Positions 21,831 to 31,237 of a DNA stretch of 64,000 bases are shown piece after piece. Every line of letters starts with the position of its first letter. Within the stretch, counting starts at the first letter, position 1. A program made the position numbers and the translations under genes. The DNA is from Actinobacillus porcitonsillarum (GTDB taxonomy: Bacteria > Pseudomonadota > Gammaproteobacteria > Enterobacterales > Pasteurellaceae). Location of the stretch: the NCBI RefSeq assembly GCF_003101015.1, contig NZ_CP029206.1:2057001-2121000 (forward strand), read 5' to 3'. The notes under the pieces are model-generated. The model had not been told where the DNA came from. It did not search any database and saw only the letters and a program-made list of their open reading frames with translations.

Positions 21831-23750
21831 TTACTCTCCATTCAACATGAATTCTAACTGTTCTTGAGCCTCTAGCCATTCCATTTCAATCTGCTCAACT
21901 TTTTGCTTCGCTTCAACTTGCTTTGCTAATGTTTCCGTTAATTTTGCCTTATTTTCCGCCTCATAGATTTCACTTGAAGCTAATAAGGTTTCAAGCTCTG
22001 CCAATTGGGTTGAGGCTTTATCTAAATCCTTTTCCAACTGGGTAATTTTTTTGCGTAACGGTGCTGTTTGCTGGCGAAGCTCCGCTTCTAAGCGTTTTTG
22101 CTCTTTACGGTTTGAAGCACTCTCTTTATTTTCAGACACGCTAGCGGTCGAATTTTCAGAGGATTTTGCCAATTCAAGGCTATTTTGTTCATTCAGCCAT
22201 TTTTGATAATCGTCTAAATCGCCTTTAAATTCTTCCACTTTTTTATCGTGTACCAAATAGAATTCATTGACCGTGCTACGCAATAAATGCCTATCGTGCG
22301 AAACCACCACCAACGAACCCTCATAATAAGTTAAAGCATCCGTTAAGGCTTGACGCATTTCCAAATCCAAATGGTTAGTCGGTTCGTCTAACAATAATAA
22401 ATTAGGGCGTTGCCATACAATTAACGCCAGTACTAAACGCGCCTTCTCTCCCCCCGAAAATGAGCCAACCTCTTGTTTAACTTTATCCCCTTTAAAGTCA
22501 AATCCACCTAAGTAATTGCGTAATTCTTGCTCTGTTTTCTCTGGGGCTAATTTTGTTAAATGCCATAGCGGACTTTCATCAAAGCGCAAAGTATCCACTT
22601 GATGTTGAGCAAAATAGCCGAGTTGTACACCTTTGGCTAACTGAACGTGCCCACTTTGTGCTGCTAATTCGCCGGCAAGCAATTTAATTAGCGTTGATTT
22701 ACCGGCACCATTTCTCCCTAACAAGCCAATTCGTGAACCAGGGACTAAATTTAATTTAACCGACTCTAAAACGGTTTTCCCACCATAACCTGTTGCCACT
22801 TTTTCCATCATCAATAATGGGCTAGGTAGCGCAAAAGGTGGTTTAAATTCAAATTCAAACGGCGAATCAGCATAAGCCGGTGCAATCAATTCCATTTTTT
22901 CGAGGGCTTTAATACGACTTTGCGCTTGTTTCGCTTTGGTTGCTTTTGCTTTAAAGCGGTCAATAAAGCTCTGCAAATGCGCTACTTTGCGTTGTTGTTG
23001 CTGATAAGCTGCATTTTGTTGCGAAATTTTGGTGGCTCGCTGAATTTCAAATGAAGTGTAGTTACCGGTATATTCGTGTAATTGCTGATTTTCAATATGA
23101 ATCACTCGGTCAATAATCGGATCTAAAAAATCTCTGTCATGCGAAATAAGTAGCAAAGTGCCACGATAATTAGTTAGCCAGCGTTCTAACCAAATCACCG
23201 CATCTAAATCCAAGTGGTTTGTCGGTTCGTCCAACAGTAATAAATCTGAACGGCAAATTAAGGCTTGTGCCAAATTTAAGCGCATACGCCAACCACCGGA
23301 GAACGATTTTACCGGCAAATTGAGCTGTTCGGTTGAGAAGCCTAAGCCATTTAATAACGTTGCGGCTCGAGACTGGATCGTCCAAGCGTCAATCGTATCT
23401 AATTGAACGTGAGTGGTGGCAATCAAGTTACCATTATTTTCTGCATTGGCTTTCTCTAGTTGTGCCATCAATGCGGTATATTCCCGATCGCCTTGAATAA
23501 CATAATCTATCGCCGAAATCTCTAACGCCGGCGTTTCTTGATTTACCCACGAAATCGCCCAATTTTTAGGAAGTAAAACCTCGCCGCCTTCAGGCTGCAA
23601 TTCGCCTTTTAATAAAGCAAAAAGCGAAGATTTACCACAACCGTTTTTGCCGACAAGCCCGACTTTTTGCCCAGTGTGAATCGTTGCGGAGGTCTGCTCA
23701 AGTAGCGTATTTGTGCCACGCTTCAGAATTAAATCTGTAAAAAAAATCAT
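21831..23750 (-). CDS. yheS: ABC-F family ATPase YheS
   Basis: Soluble tandem ATPase of the ABC-F group, which acts on ribosomes during translation. No membrane segments are present. ABC1 has Walker A GKNGCGKSS (about 34-42) and signature FSGGWRMRL. ABC2 has GRNGAGKST and FSGGEKARL. Both have LLLLDEPTNHLDL. The inter-domain linker HLQSFIDRFKAKATKAKQAQSRIKALEKME is typical, and a charged coiled-coil C-terminal region (about 530-639) follows. Close colinearity with E. coli YheS rather than Uup or EttA supports the name. Confidence 0.93.
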   Translation of the reverse strand: MIFFTDLILKRGTNTLLEQTSATIHTGQKVGLVGKNGCGKSSLFALLKGELQPEGGEVLLPKNWAISWVNQETPALEISAIDYVIQGDREYTALMAQLEKANAENNGNLIATTHVQLDTIDAWTIQSRAATLLNGLGFSTEQLNLPVKSFSGGWRMRLNLAQALICRSDLLLLDEPTNHLDLDAVIWLERWLTNYRGTLLLISHDRDFLDPIIDRVIHIENQQLHEYTGNYTSFEIQRATKISQQNAAYQQQQRKVAHLQSFIDRFKAKATKAKQAQSRIKALEKMELIAPAYADSPFEFEFKPPFALPSPLLMMEKVATGYGGKTVLESVKLNLVPGSRIGLLGRNGAGKSTLIKLLAGELAAQSGHVQLAKGVQLGYFAQHQVDTLRFDESPLWHLTKLAPEKTEQELRNYLGGFDFKGDKVKQEVGSFSGGEKARLVLALIVWQRPNLLLLDEPTNHLDLEMRQALTDALTYYEGSLVVVSHDRHLLRSTVNEFYLVHDKKVEEFKGDLDDYQKWLNEQNSLELAKSSENSTASVSENKESASNRKEQKRLEAELRQQTAPLRKKITQLEKDLDKASTQLAELETLLASSEIYEAENKAKLTETLAKQVEAKQKVEQIEMEWLEAQEQLEFMLNGE

Positions 23751-23814
23751 AATAATTCATCTATTTATGTTAAAATTTATCGGCTTTATTTTATCATAAT
23801 TATTAGGAGAGCAG

Positions 23815-24432
23815 ATGTTTGATTCTTTGGCAGTACAATTTGTTGTACTTTGGGCGGTTATCGACCCGATAGGTTCTATTCCGGTCTATTTAGCAAAAAC
23901 CACAGGGTTATCCTTAGATGATCGTAAAAAAATTGCCCGAAATGCGATTTTAATTTCTGCCGGTATTCTGTTTTTCTTCTTGATCGGTGGTCAGTTATTG
24001 CTCGAAGCGATGCAGATTCCACTCTCAGCATTCCAAATTGCAGGGGGATTGGTGCTTTTGATTTTTGCTTTAACCATGATTTTTGGTGAAGGTAAACCGC
24101 AGCATGAAATCAAAATGCAAACTAACATTAACGAGCTTGCTGTTTACCCACTTGCCGTGCCTTCAATTGCTTCCCCAGGGGCAATGATGGCAATTGTGCT
24201 TTTAACCGATAATCATCGTTTTAGCCTCTTTGATCAATCAATTACTGCGCTAATTATGTTAAGCGTATTATTGATTACCTATATTCTTTTATTACTTGCT
24301 AACCGAATTCAACATTTTATTGGGAATTCAGGTGCGGCAATCATTAGCCGAGTCATGGGGCTTATTTTAGCTTCGGTGGCTATCAATAACTTATTAGTTG
24401 GTATTCGTGATTTTTTCACGCAAGTCAGCTAA
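23815..24432 (+). CDS. MarC-family integral membrane protein
   Basis: The 205-residue protein has about six hydrophobic segments and the MarC-family hallmarks IDPIGSIPVY near the N-terminus and AVPSIASPGAM in the middle. Function of the family is unknown; early links to multiple antibiotic resistance in E. coli were not upheld. It is not a close match to E. coli YhgN, so no symbol is given. TTAGGAGAGCAG precedes ATG. It is divergent from yheS across 64 bp and 38 bp upstream of yajG, so the two probably form an operon. Confidence 0.85.
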   Translation: MFDSLAVQFVVLWAVIDPIGSIPVYLAKTTGLSLDDRKKIARNAILISAGILFFFLIGGQLLLEAMQIPLSAFQIAGGLVLLIFALTMIFGEGKPQHEIKMQTNINELAVYPLAVPSIASPGAMMAIVLLTDNHRFSLFDQSITALIMLSVLLITYILLLLANRIQHFIGNSGAAIISRVMGLILASVAINNLLVGIRDFFTQVS

Positions 24433-24470
24433 ACTGAGTATACATTTATCTTTATTAAAGGAAGAAAAAT

Positions 24471-25061
24471 ATGAAATTCTCTAAAAAAATGCTTTTTGCA
24501 ATGGCAACATTAAGTGTTGCAGTATTAACAGGTTGCCAAAGTAGCCAATCAAATGTACTAACATTTACAACACCATCGCCAACAGCGGTATTTAATACGA
24601 ATAATCAAACTGCAGCAGTCAGTGTGAATACCCAAGATCTTCGCACGTCAAGAGAAATTGCCGCTTATACAAAAAATGGCGAAATTATCCGCTTAAGCTC
24701 AAGTCCGGATGTGGCACAAATGTTCCAACAAGCCGTACAACAAGACCTTAACGCTAAAGGCTTCCAAATTGTACAAGGTGCGGCAAATGCGCATGTTACT
24801 GTAAATATTAAACGCTTTTTTGCAACTGTAGAACAAGGAAACCTTCGCCACAAAGCGAATGCGGAAGTGAATGTTGAAGTCAGCGTACAAGGGTCAAAAG
24901 GTAACTTTAACAAAACCTTTAATGCTACTCGTAGCTACGAAGGCGTGTTAGGAGCAGATAATGACTCTGTGAAAGACGTATTAAGCCAAGCTTATCAAGA
25001 CGTTGTAAAAGCGATTTACAACGATAACGAAGTTTCAAACGCAATTCATCAATATAAATAA
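24471..25061 (+). CDS. yajG: YajG-family lipoprotein
   Basis: Predicted lipoprotein of 196 residues, with signal peptide and lipobox LTGC (lipidated Cys22). The body (REIAAYTKNGEIIRLSSSPDVAQMFQQAVQQDLNAKGF and beyond) matches the YajG/DUF domain of enterobacteria, whose role is unknown. An AAAGGAAG site precedes the ATG. It follows the marC-like gene and ends in an uptake-signal terminator. Confidence 0.85.
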   Translation: MKFSKKMLFAMATLSVAVLTGCQSSQSNVLTFTTPSPTAVFNTNNQTAAVSVNTQDLRTSREIAAYTKNGEIIRLSSSPDVAQMFQQAVQQDLNAKGFQIVQGAANAHVTVNIKRFFATVEQGNLRHKANAEVNVEVSVQGSKGNFNKTFNATRSYEGVLGADNDSVKDVLSQAYQDVVKAIYNDNEVSNAIHQYK

Positions 25062-25070
25062 CCCTTTCAC

Positions 25071-25113
25071 AAGCGGTTTAATTTGGTAAATGTGATACTA
25101 AATTAGACCGCTT
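25071..25113. terminator. Terminator with uptake-signal arm after yajG
   Basis: AAGCGGTTTAATTT (25071-25084) and AAATTAGACCGCTT (25100-25113) pair over 14 bp with one wobble. The left arm is preceded by AC, so the first arm is part of a full ACAAGCGGT uptake core. Confidence 0.65.
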
Positions 25114-25135
25114 ATCAGCTTTTCTAAATAACATC

Positions 25136-25867
25136 ATGCGAATTCCAAGAATTTATCATCCCGAGCCACTCATCGGAAAGACAACCTGTATTTTGAGTGA
25201 AGATGCAACTAATCATGTAGGACGAGTCCTACGCATGACCGCCGGTGAACAAATTACTTTATTTGACGGCTCAAACCATGTTTTCCATGCCACACTACAA
25301 GCGGTCGAAAAAAAGCAAATCATTGCAGAAATTACCTCTAGTGAATTAGATGATCGAGAATCGCCTTTATCTATTCATTTAGGGCAGGTTATTTCAAGAG
25401 GCGATCGCATGGAATTTACGATTCAAAAATCTGTAGAATTGGGTGTTAAAGTTATTACACCGCTTTGGTCAGAGCGTTGTGGCGTAAAATTAAATGATGA
25501 ACGCCAAGATAAAAAATTACAACAATGGCAAAAAATTGCGATTGCCGCCTGTGAACAATGTGGACGAAATGAGATTCCTGAAATCCGCCCAATTATGAAA
25601 TTGACGGATTGGTGTAAAGAGCAAGATGACATGCTTAAACTCAATTTACATCCAAGAGCTAAATATACCATTCGCCAACTGCCAAATATGCCGGCTGCCG
25701 GCGTACGATTATTGATTGGTTCAGAAGGTGGATTATCTCCGGAAGAAATTGCTATGACAGAAAAAGAAGGCTTTACTGAAGTTTTATTAGGGAAACGTGT
25801 ACTACGTACAGAAACCGCCTCACTCGCTGCCATTACCGCACTACAAGTCTGCTTCGGCGATATTTAA
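25136..25867 (+). CDS. rsmE: 16S rRNA m3U1498 methyltransferase
   Basis: Methylates U1498 of 16S rRNA. The 243 residues match RsmE. An N-terminal PUA-like domain ([21 protein letters not shown]) precedes a SPOUT/trefoil-knot methyltransferase domain with [11 protein letters not shown] (about 197-207) and [11 protein letters not shown] near the C-terminus. The ribosome site is weak. Only 31 bp separate it from yqgE. In E. coli gshB lies between these two genes, so gshB is absent from this spot. Confidence 0.95.
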   Translation: MRIPRIYHPEPLIGKTTCILSEDATNHVGRVLRMTAGEQITLFDGSNHVFHATLQAVEKKQIIAEITSSELDDRESPLSIHLGQVISRGDRMEFTIQKSVELGVKVITPLWSERCGVKLNDERQDKKLQQWQKIAIAACEQCGRNEIPEIRPIMKLTDWCKEQDDMLKLNLHPRAKYTIRQLPNMPAAGVRLLIGSEGGLSPEEIAMTEKEGFTEVLLGKRVLRTETASLAAITALQVCFGDI

Positions 25868-25898
25868 TTTTCCTCTTTAATCAAAATAAAAGGATCAT

Positions 25899-26462
25899 AT
25901 GTTAGACAATTTACAAGGTAAATTCTTAATCGCCACACCTGAAATGGACGATGAATTTTTTGAACGTGCAGTCATTTACATTTGTGAACATAACAGTAAC
26001 GGGGCGATGGGATTGATCATTAACGTCCCAACCGATTTATCTGTTTTAGAATTACTAACCCGTATGGATTTCCAAATGGCAAATCAACGGGATTATAAAA
26101 AAGACCAAATGGTATTAAGTGGTGGACCGGTTAGCCAAGATCGAGGTTTTATTATCCATACTAAAACGGAACGAGATTTTCTTCACTCTTATCATGTTAC
26201 CGATCGTATTATGCTTACAACATCTGGCGATGTATTGGATAGTTTAGGCACGCCCGATGCACCAGAGAAATTTGTTGTTTGTTTAGGTTGTGCAACATGG
26301 AGTAGCGATCAACTCGAAAATGAAATTGCGCGTAATTTTTGGATCTACTCGGAAGCTAACGACAAAACGCTTTTTGAAACAGGCTATTTAGATCGTTGGG
26401 TTGAAGCCAATGAATTTTTTGGCATCTCTTCAGGCGTACTTTCTAGCCCGGGGAGAGCTTGA
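25899..26462 (+). CDS. yqgE: YqgE/AlgH family protein (UPF0301)
   Basis: The 187-residue protein starts [16 protein letters not shown] and has [29 protein letters not shown] and [14 protein letters not shown], all diagnostic of the YqgE/AlgH family. Its biochemical role is unknown. In many proteobacteria it is followed by yqgF (ruvX), which is not present here. It is co-directional with rsmE, and AAAAGGATC before the ATG is a clear ribosome site. Confidence 0.92.
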   Translation: MLDNLQGKFLIATPEMDDEFFERAVIYICEHNSNGAMGLIINVPTDLSVLELLTRMDFQMANQRDYKKDQMVLSGGPVSQDRGFIIHTKTERDFLHSYHVTDRIMLTTSGDVLDSLGTPDAPEKFVVCLGCATWSSDQLENEIARNFWIYSEANDKTLFETGYLDRWVEANEFFGISSGVLSSPGRA

Positions 26463-26529
26463 TATTTTCCCTCCCCAATCCACCTCCGTAAACGAAGGGG
26501 AAAAGAGATAGAGCGTTAAATAAATTTTA
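26463..26529. other. Gap between convergent yqgE and rluA with a degenerate CT-rich palindrome
   Basis: CCCTCCCC and, 20 bp on, CGAAGGGGAAAAGAGA form a weak inverted repeat around CCTCCGTAAACGAAGG. It resembles a decayed copy of the CT/GA-rich mosaic repeat found at 27.3, 33.4 and 42.0 kb, and may act as the terminator for either gene. Confidence 0.35.
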
Positions 26530-27198
26530 TTAAAAATCCGCCTCTGCACTAAACGTCATCAACTCCCCTGTTATCGGGTGGGTAATGGTTAGACTTTCCG
26601 CATGTAAACACAAACGAGGCGCTAGGCTTTTCGCTAAGGGGTTGGCATAAAATTTATCGCCGAGAATCGGGTGCCCCAATGCTAGTGAATGAACCCTTAG
26701 CTGATGAGATCGCCCCGTAATGGGTGTTAATTTAACACGTGTTGTATTATTCGGTAAATGTGCCAACACTTCATAATGTGTTATCGCTTTTTTACCCCGT
26801 TCATAGCAGATTTTTTGGCGAGGGCGATTTTCCCAATCACAAATTAAAGGGAAGTCCATCACGCCCTTATCCCCTACTTGCTCGCCTAATTTGCCCCAAA
26901 GTAACGCAATATAGTGCTTCTTCGGCTCACGCTCTCGGAACTGGCGTTTTAACTCTTTTTCTGCCACTTTGCTTAATGCGAACAATAAAATACCGCTTGT
27001 TGCCATATCTAAACGATGAGCCGGTTCGGTAAAACCATATTTTTGCTGAACCCGTGTCATTGCGCTGTCATAGTATTCAGGGCGGTTCCCTGGAACAGAA
27101 AGTAATCCGCTCGGTTTGTTGATGACCAAAATATGGTTATCTCGGTAAACCTCATTTAAAAAAGGTTCTAAAGGTGGATGATATTCAATAAGTGCCAT
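26530..27198 (-). CDS. rluA: Dual-specificity rRNA/tRNA pseudouridine synthase RluA
   Basis: Makes pseudouridine at 23S rRNA U746 and tRNA U32. The 222-residue length is typical of RluA, which lacks the S4 domain of RluC/RluD. The catalytic Asp lies in AHRLDMATSG (about residues 61-70). INKPSGLLSVPG and GRSHQLRVHSLALGHPILGD are the other family motifs. It lies directly downstream of rapA on the same strand, the order also found in E. coli, but a 188-bp repeat-rich gap separates the two. Confidence 0.93.
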   Translation of the reverse strand: MALIEYHPPLEPFLNEVYRDNHILVINKPSGLLSVPGNRPEYYDSAMTRVQQKYGFTEPAHRLDMATSGILLFALSKVAEKELKRQFREREPKKHYIALLWGKLGEQVGDKGVMDFPLICDWENRPRQKICYERGKKAITHYEVLAHLPNNTTRVKLTPITGRSHQLRVHSLALGHPILGDKFYANPLAKSLAPRLCLHAESLTITHPITGELMTFSAEADF

Positions 27199-27254
27199 AT
27201 ATTTCTGAAATCATGTGGGATATGTACCACAGGTTTAAAATCTATTTGTAAATT

Positions 27255-27280
27255 GTAGGGGCGGGTCGGTGTGCCCGCCC
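27255..27280. repeat. Single GTAG-type REP unit (copy B)
   Basis: GTAG at 27255 heads the palindrome GGGCGGG...CCCGCCC (27259-27280) with a short loop. It is an unpaired member of the family seen as inverted pairs elsewhere, next to the CT-rich mosaic repeat that follows. Confidence 0.7.
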
Positions 27281-27285
27281 TTTAC

Positions 27286-27349
27286 CCCTCTCCCTGATTT
27301 TGCTTCTAAACGAAGCAAAATCTTTCCCTCTCCCACAAGGGGAGAGGGT
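27286..27349. repeat. CT/GA-rich mosaic palindromic repeat, copy 1 (rluA-rapA gap)
   Basis: A CCCTCTCCCT-like arm is followed by a perfect 11-bp hairpin GATTTTGCTTC-TAAAC-GAAGCAAAATC (27296-27322). Then comes a second palindrome, CCCTCTCC...GGAGAGGG (27326-27348) around CACAAGG. Together with copy B it fills the intergenic space. Confidence 0.75.
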
Positions 27350-27386
27350 TATATATTAACCGGAGCAGTTGAACCTAGAATTTTAA

Positions 27387-30296
27387 CTAACTTTGATTGC
27401 TCACAATGACACGTAAACAATCAAGTCGCCAAGTGGCAAGATCTAATTGCGTGAGTGTCTCGTTAAGCTGTTTCTCTAACGCTGTAATCTCATCTGCTCG
27501 AATGTTTTTATTCACCGATTTTAACGCTTCTAAGCGGTGTAATTCAGCTTTTAATTTGCTATTCGCTTCTGCTTTTGCTTCAGCAATGATCGCTTCCGCT
27601 TGTGCTACCACTTTCTGCTCACTGATGCCAATCATCTTCTCGATGTTTGTGCGTGCCATTTTTGCAATTTTATTTGCCATCTGCTTATTCACTGGTTTCA
27701 ATTGCTTTTCTAAACCGGCAAAAGAGACCTGAGCAGCCATATCGTTGCCTTTATTATCCAATAAAATACGAATTGGCGTAGGCGGTAAGAAACGAGTCAA
27801 ATTAAGCCCTTTCGGTGCTTGTGTTTCCACAATGTAAATCGCCTCAAGTAGCAACGTACCTGCGGGTAAATTTTTATTCACTAACAGCGATACCGCCGAT
27901 TTTCCAATATCGCCCGATGTGATTAAATCAATACCATGACGAATCATTGGGTGATCCCAAGTTAAAAATTCCACATCCTCACGCATTAAGGCTAATTGGC
28001 GATTAAACGTTACTGTACTACCTTCTTCCGCAAGCCCTGGGAAATCCGGCACGAGCATGTGTCCTGTTGGGCTAATCACAATACTTTGCTCGCCTAAATC
28101 CTCTTGCTCTAAACCAATTACATCAAAAAGATTTAAAGCAAAATTCACTAATTGAGGTTGGTTATCTTGTTCGGCTATCGCAGCTGCTAGTTGTTGAGCG
28201 GCTTCTCCGCCATTAGAGTTAAGCTCTAATAAGCGATCTCGCCCTTTTTCAAGCGCCGTTTTTAATACCTTTTGACGTTGATTTACTTTAGTAAGAAATT
28301 CATCAAATCCGTCCGCTTGTGGATCATCTAAATAGCCTTGCAACGCCTCATGATACTCATCAAAGAGTGTCGCCCCCATCGGACAGGTCTCTTCAAAAGC
28401 ATTTAAGCCTTTGTGATACCACTCTGCCAACACAATTTGCGCAGAATCTTCAAAACAAGGCACATAAATTTTAATATCGTTTTTCTGTCCAATACGATCC
28501 AAGCGTCCAATGCTTTGTTCTAACACATCAGGATGATCCGGAAGATTAAATAACACTAAATCGCTGGCAAATTGGAAATTTCGTCCTTCCGAACCAATGC
28601 TTGAACTAATGAGAACCTGCGCACCCTCTTCTTGTTGGGCAAAATAGGCGGAAGCCTTATCTCGTTCAACAATCGACATACGCTCGTGGAACACTGCCGC
28701 ACGAATCGCCTCTTTTTCACGTAAGATCTGCTCAAGCGCAATCGCTGTTTCTGCCTGTTTGCAAATCACTAACACCTTCTCATCACGATGATTTTTCAAG
28801 AAAGTGATTAACCAGCTAATACGAGGATCAAATTCCACCCAACGTGCCGTAGGATTTAAACGCTGAAAAAGTTGTTCCGGATAAAGCAGATCACTTTGCT
28901 TAATGCCGCCCATCATTTTCATCACTTTTAACGCATTCGTATATTGTGCCGGCATCGCCAATTTGACCTGATGATATTCACGGTGTGGGAAGCCTTTTAC
29001 CCCTTGGCGAGTATTGCGGAACAACACTCGGCTGGTACCATGACGATCAATCAACTCTTGAATCAACTCTTGGCGAACTTGCAAGCGGTCAGATTCTGAA
29101 GATTTTTCGCTATTGATGATTTTAAACATCGGCTCGGTATCTTCTTCACTCAATAGCTCCGAAATCGCATTTTGCGCATTCGCACTCAATGGCTTATCGC
29201 TTAACAAGGTTGCAACTGCATCCGCCACCGGCTGATAAGCATTCTGCTCTTCAACAAAGGCACGATAGTCATAAAAGCGATCTGAATCCAATAAGGCTAA
29301 ACGTGCAAAATGGCTTGCTTGCCCTAATTGTTCCGGCGTTGCGGTTAAAAGTAATACTGAAGGAATTTGTTTGGCTAAACACTCAACCAATTGATAAGCC
29401 ACCGAAGGAGCCTCTTCCGACCAGGCCAAATGATGTGCTTCATCAACAATCAGCATATCCCATTGGCACGCTTTAACCTGCTCCGCACGATGAGGTTTCG
29501 CCGACAACCAATCAATCGAAGCAATGACCATTGATTCCGTATCGAACGGGTTCTCGCTGATATCATGACCATCTGCATCCGCCTGATCAAAATCGCTACA
29601 ACGCTCTTCATCAAATAACGAGAATTTCAAGTTAAAACGGCGGAGCATTTCCACCAGCCACTGATGTTGCAAGGTTTCAGGCACTAAAATCAACACACGC
29701 TCTGCACGGCCGGCAAACAATTGTTGCTGTAAAATCATACCGGCTTCAATGGTTTTACCCAGCCCCACTTCATCTGCCAGTAACACTCGAGGCGACAAAC
29801 GCTGCCCCACCTCTTTGGCGATATGCAATTGATGAGGAATAAGCCCGGCTCTTACCCCACGCAGCCCACGCAAAGGCGACTGAAACTGCGCTTGTTGGTG
29901 TTTTAGCGCATGATAACGTAACGCAAACCGATCTGAACGGTCAATTTGTGCGGAAAACAAACGATCTTGAGGACGGCTAAAACTCACTTTATGATCAAGC
30001 CCCATTTCGGGCAATACCACTTCTTCTTGAGTATCTAAACGTTTACCCAAATATAAAATCACCCCCTGATTTTCAATGACTTGGCTAACCTCCATTTGCC
30101 AACCTTCTGATGCGTTGATAACATCGCCCACTTGAAATTGCACTCGAGTGAGTGGCGCAACGGCAATCGCATAAATGCGTTCCTCCTCCGCTGCCGGGAA
30201 TTGAATCGTAATGGCACGATTATCCACCGCAGAAACAATCCCTAATCCCAAGTTATTTTCAGATTCACTTATCCAACGCTGACCTACAACGAACAT
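27387..30296 (-). CDS. rapA: RNA polymerase-associated ATPase RapA (HepA)
   Basis: SWI2/SNF2 ATPase that binds core RNA polymerase and recycles it from stalled post-termination complexes. The protein has 969 residues (E. coli 968). The N-terminal Tudor-like domains (about 1-110) are followed by Walker [14 protein letters not shown] (about 174-186), the DEAH motif in [10 protein letters not shown] (about 280), [11 protein letters not shown], and the second RecA lobe with [22 protein letters not shown] and IGRLDRIGQ. The C-terminal domains are intact. An AGAGGC site precedes ATG. A sigma-70-like TAAAAT lies about 50 bp upstream, after the terminator of the predicted small RNA. Confidence 0.96.
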   Translation of the reverse strand: MFVVGQRWISESENNLGLGIVSAVDNRAITIQFPAAEEERIYAIAVAPLTRVQFQVGDVINASEGWQMEVSQVIENQGVILYLGKRLDTQEEVVLPEMGLDHKVSFSRPQDRLFSAQIDRSDRFALRYHALKHQQAQFQSPLRGLRGVRAGLIPHQLHIAKEVGQRLSPRVLLADEVGLGKTIEAGMILQQQLFAGRAERVLILVPETLQHQWLVEMLRRFNLKFSLFDEERCSDFDQADADGHDISENPFDTESMVIASIDWLSAKPHRAEQVKACQWDMLIVDEAHHLAWSEEAPSVAYQLVECLAKQIPSVLLLTATPEQLGQASHFARLALLDSDRFYDYRAFVEEQNAYQPVADAVATLLSDKPLSANAQNAISELLSEEDTEPMFKIINSEKSSESDRLQVRQELIQELIDRHGTSRVLFRNTRQGVKGFPHREYHQVKLAMPAQYTNALKVMKMMGGIKQSDLLYPEQLFQRLNPTARWVEFDPRISWLITFLKNHRDEKVLVICKQAETAIALEQILREKEAIRAAVFHERMSIVERDKASAYFAQQEEGAQVLISSSIGSEGRNFQFASDLVLFNLPDHPDVLEQSIGRLDRIGQKNDIKIYVPCFEDSAQIVLAEWYHKGLNAFEETCPMGATLFDEYHEALQGYLDDPQADGFDEFLTKVNQRQKVLKTALEKGRDRLLELNSNGGEAAQQLAAAIAEQDNQPQLVNFALNLFDVIGLEQEDLGEQSIVISPTGHMLVPDFPGLAEEGSTVTFNRQLALMREDVEFLTWDHPMIRHGIDLITSGDIGKSAVSLLVNKNLPAGTLLLEAIYIVETQAPKGLNLTRFLPPTPIRILLDNKGNDMAAQVSFAGLEKQLKPVNKQMANKIAKMARTNIEKMIGISEQKVVAQAEAIIAEAKAEANSKLKAELHRLEALKSVNKNIRADEITALEKQLNETLTQLDLATWRLDCLRVIVSNQS

Positions 30297-30411
30297 TTTT
30301 GCCTCTTTTTTATTTTAATTCGAGAGAATTTTATCAAATTTGCCCTCGAGAAAAAACTAGCGGTCATTTTCTTCGCTTATTTTACAACGTTTCCTAAGCT
30401 GAATTTCAGGC

Positions 30412-30440
30412 AAAAAAAAGCCTCTTATCCAATAAGAGGC
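30412..30440 (-). terminator. Intrinsic terminator of the predicted small RNA
   Basis: GCCTCTTAT (30420-30428) and ATAAGAGGC (30432-30440) form a perfect 9-bp stem with a 3-nt loop, followed on the minus strand by eight T (30419-30412). This is one of the strongest terminators in the window. Confidence 0.9.
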
Positions 30441-30530
30441 AATGATACATGAATAAAATTTTCTGCCCTTTACAAGGGATTTTGTTATAGCTTATCGTAA
30501 TAAAAACAAAGCCTTTTATTACAAAAAATC
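30412..30530 (-). ncRNA. Predicted small RNA (about 119 nt) upstream of rapA
   Basis: This 418-bp gap (30297-30714) has no credible coding sequence but does have a complete transcription unit on the minus strand. A consensus promoter (TTGCTT, 17 bp, TATAAT) at 30537-30565 predicts a start near 30530. The transcript would contain hairpin GTAATAAAA/TTTTATTAC, a short CCCTT-GTA-AAGGG hairpin, and an intrinsic terminator GCCTCTTAT-TGG-ATAAGAGGC followed by eight U. The neighbouring 121-aa gene has its own terminator at 30661-30689, so this terminator must serve something else. I do not recognise an Rfam family. It could instead be a terminated leader of rapA, but rapA begins 116 bp further on with its own promoter-like sequence. 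Confidence 0.6.
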
Positions 30531-30536
30531 TTAACC

Positions 30537-30565
30537 ATTATAAGAAAAACAAAACAACCAAGCAA
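30537..30565 (-). promoter_or_regulatory. Sigma-70 promoter of the predicted small RNA
   Basis: On the minus strand TTGCTT (30565-30560) and perfect TATAAT (30542-30537) have the optimal 17-bp spacing. No ATG with a ribosome site follows before the terminator. Confidence 0.75.
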
Positions 30566-30660
30566 CTTTTTTGATCCGATGGAAAATAAATTTAGATATT
30601 ACAATAGACGCAAACGATTAAATAAATTTCAATTTATCTTATTTTGTATTTTATTCATAA

Positions 30661-30689
30661 AAAAAGACCGCTTGCATAAACGCAAACGG
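30661..30689 (-). terminator. Terminator of the 121-aa exported protein gene
   Basis: CCGCTTGC (30668-30675) and GCAAACGG (30682-30689) pair with one mismatch around a 6-nt loop. TCTTTTTTTATG follows on the minus strand. Confidence 0.8.
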
Positions 30690-30714
30690 CCGCTTTCCGA
30701 GTTAAAAAACAAAA

Positions 30715-31080
30715 TTAATTTTTATCTAAATCTAAATCCGCTTTATATTCAATACGGTTGTGGTCTTTCACTTCAATTTGCACATCAAGTTCTTGTTCAC
30801 CACGTTTAAATTTTAAATCTGCATCGTCACGCTCAATATCAGATTCTTTTAAACGGAAACCATGTCTTTGTGCATGAGAAATAACTCTTTTAGCTAATCC
30901 GCGAACATCATTTCCTTTTAAACGATATTCAACTTCATATTCGCCATTACCTTGTTTATCGGCTTTCACCAACTGACCATTCGGGCGGTAAATTTCACTT
31001 GGAATGCTTGCAGCAAATGCCGATGAGGCAAATAAACCTAATGTTGTTGCTAATAAAGTCACTTTGGGTAACATTTTCAT
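30715..31080 (-). CDS. Small secreted protein of unknown function
   Basis: I do not recognise a named family for this 121-residue protein. It has a clear Sec signal peptide (MKMLPKVTLLATTLGLFASS), with likely cleavage after AFA (about residue 23). The mature part is about 98 residues, charged and rich in alternating beta-like segments (YEVEYRLKG, LDVQIEVKD, IEYKADLDLDK). There is no cysteine in the mature part and no lipobox, so a soluble periplasmic protein is most likely. The GAAGGA ribosome site before the ATG is good. It is a single-gene unit with its own terminator, divergent from rlmD. A PepSY-like or BON-like small domain is possible but unproven. Confidence 0.8.
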   Translation of the reverse strand: MKMLPKVTLLATTLGLFASSAFAASIPSEIYRPNGQLVKADKQGNGEYEVEYRLKGNDVRGLAKRVISHAQRHGFRLKESDIERDDADLKFKRGEQELDVQIEVKDHNRIEYKADLDLDKN

Positions 31081-31164
31081 TTTTGATTTCCTTCATGAGA
31101 TAAAATAAATCATCTGCCTTTATGACTTAGGTAATTTGGATAAGTTCCCCTCTTTTTGAGAATT

Positions 31165-31193
31165 TTGTTCACTTTTTTATTTTTCGATATAAT
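31165..31193 (+). promoter_or_regulatory. Promoter of rlmD
   Basis: TTGTTC (31165-31170) and perfect TATAAT (31188-31193) are 17 bp apart. Predicted start is near 31200, about 38 nt before the rlmD ATG. Confidence 0.75.
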
Positions 31194-31237
31194 GATTCGA
31201 TATCTTTCTTTATCTTCTCATCTTATGTGATAAAAAA

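Noticed and set aside
30579-30809. 76-codon plus-strand frame before the 121-aa gene
   Set aside because: It is rich in Lys/Asn/Phe from AT-rich DNA, has no ribosome site and overlaps the real gene on the other strand and its terminator.
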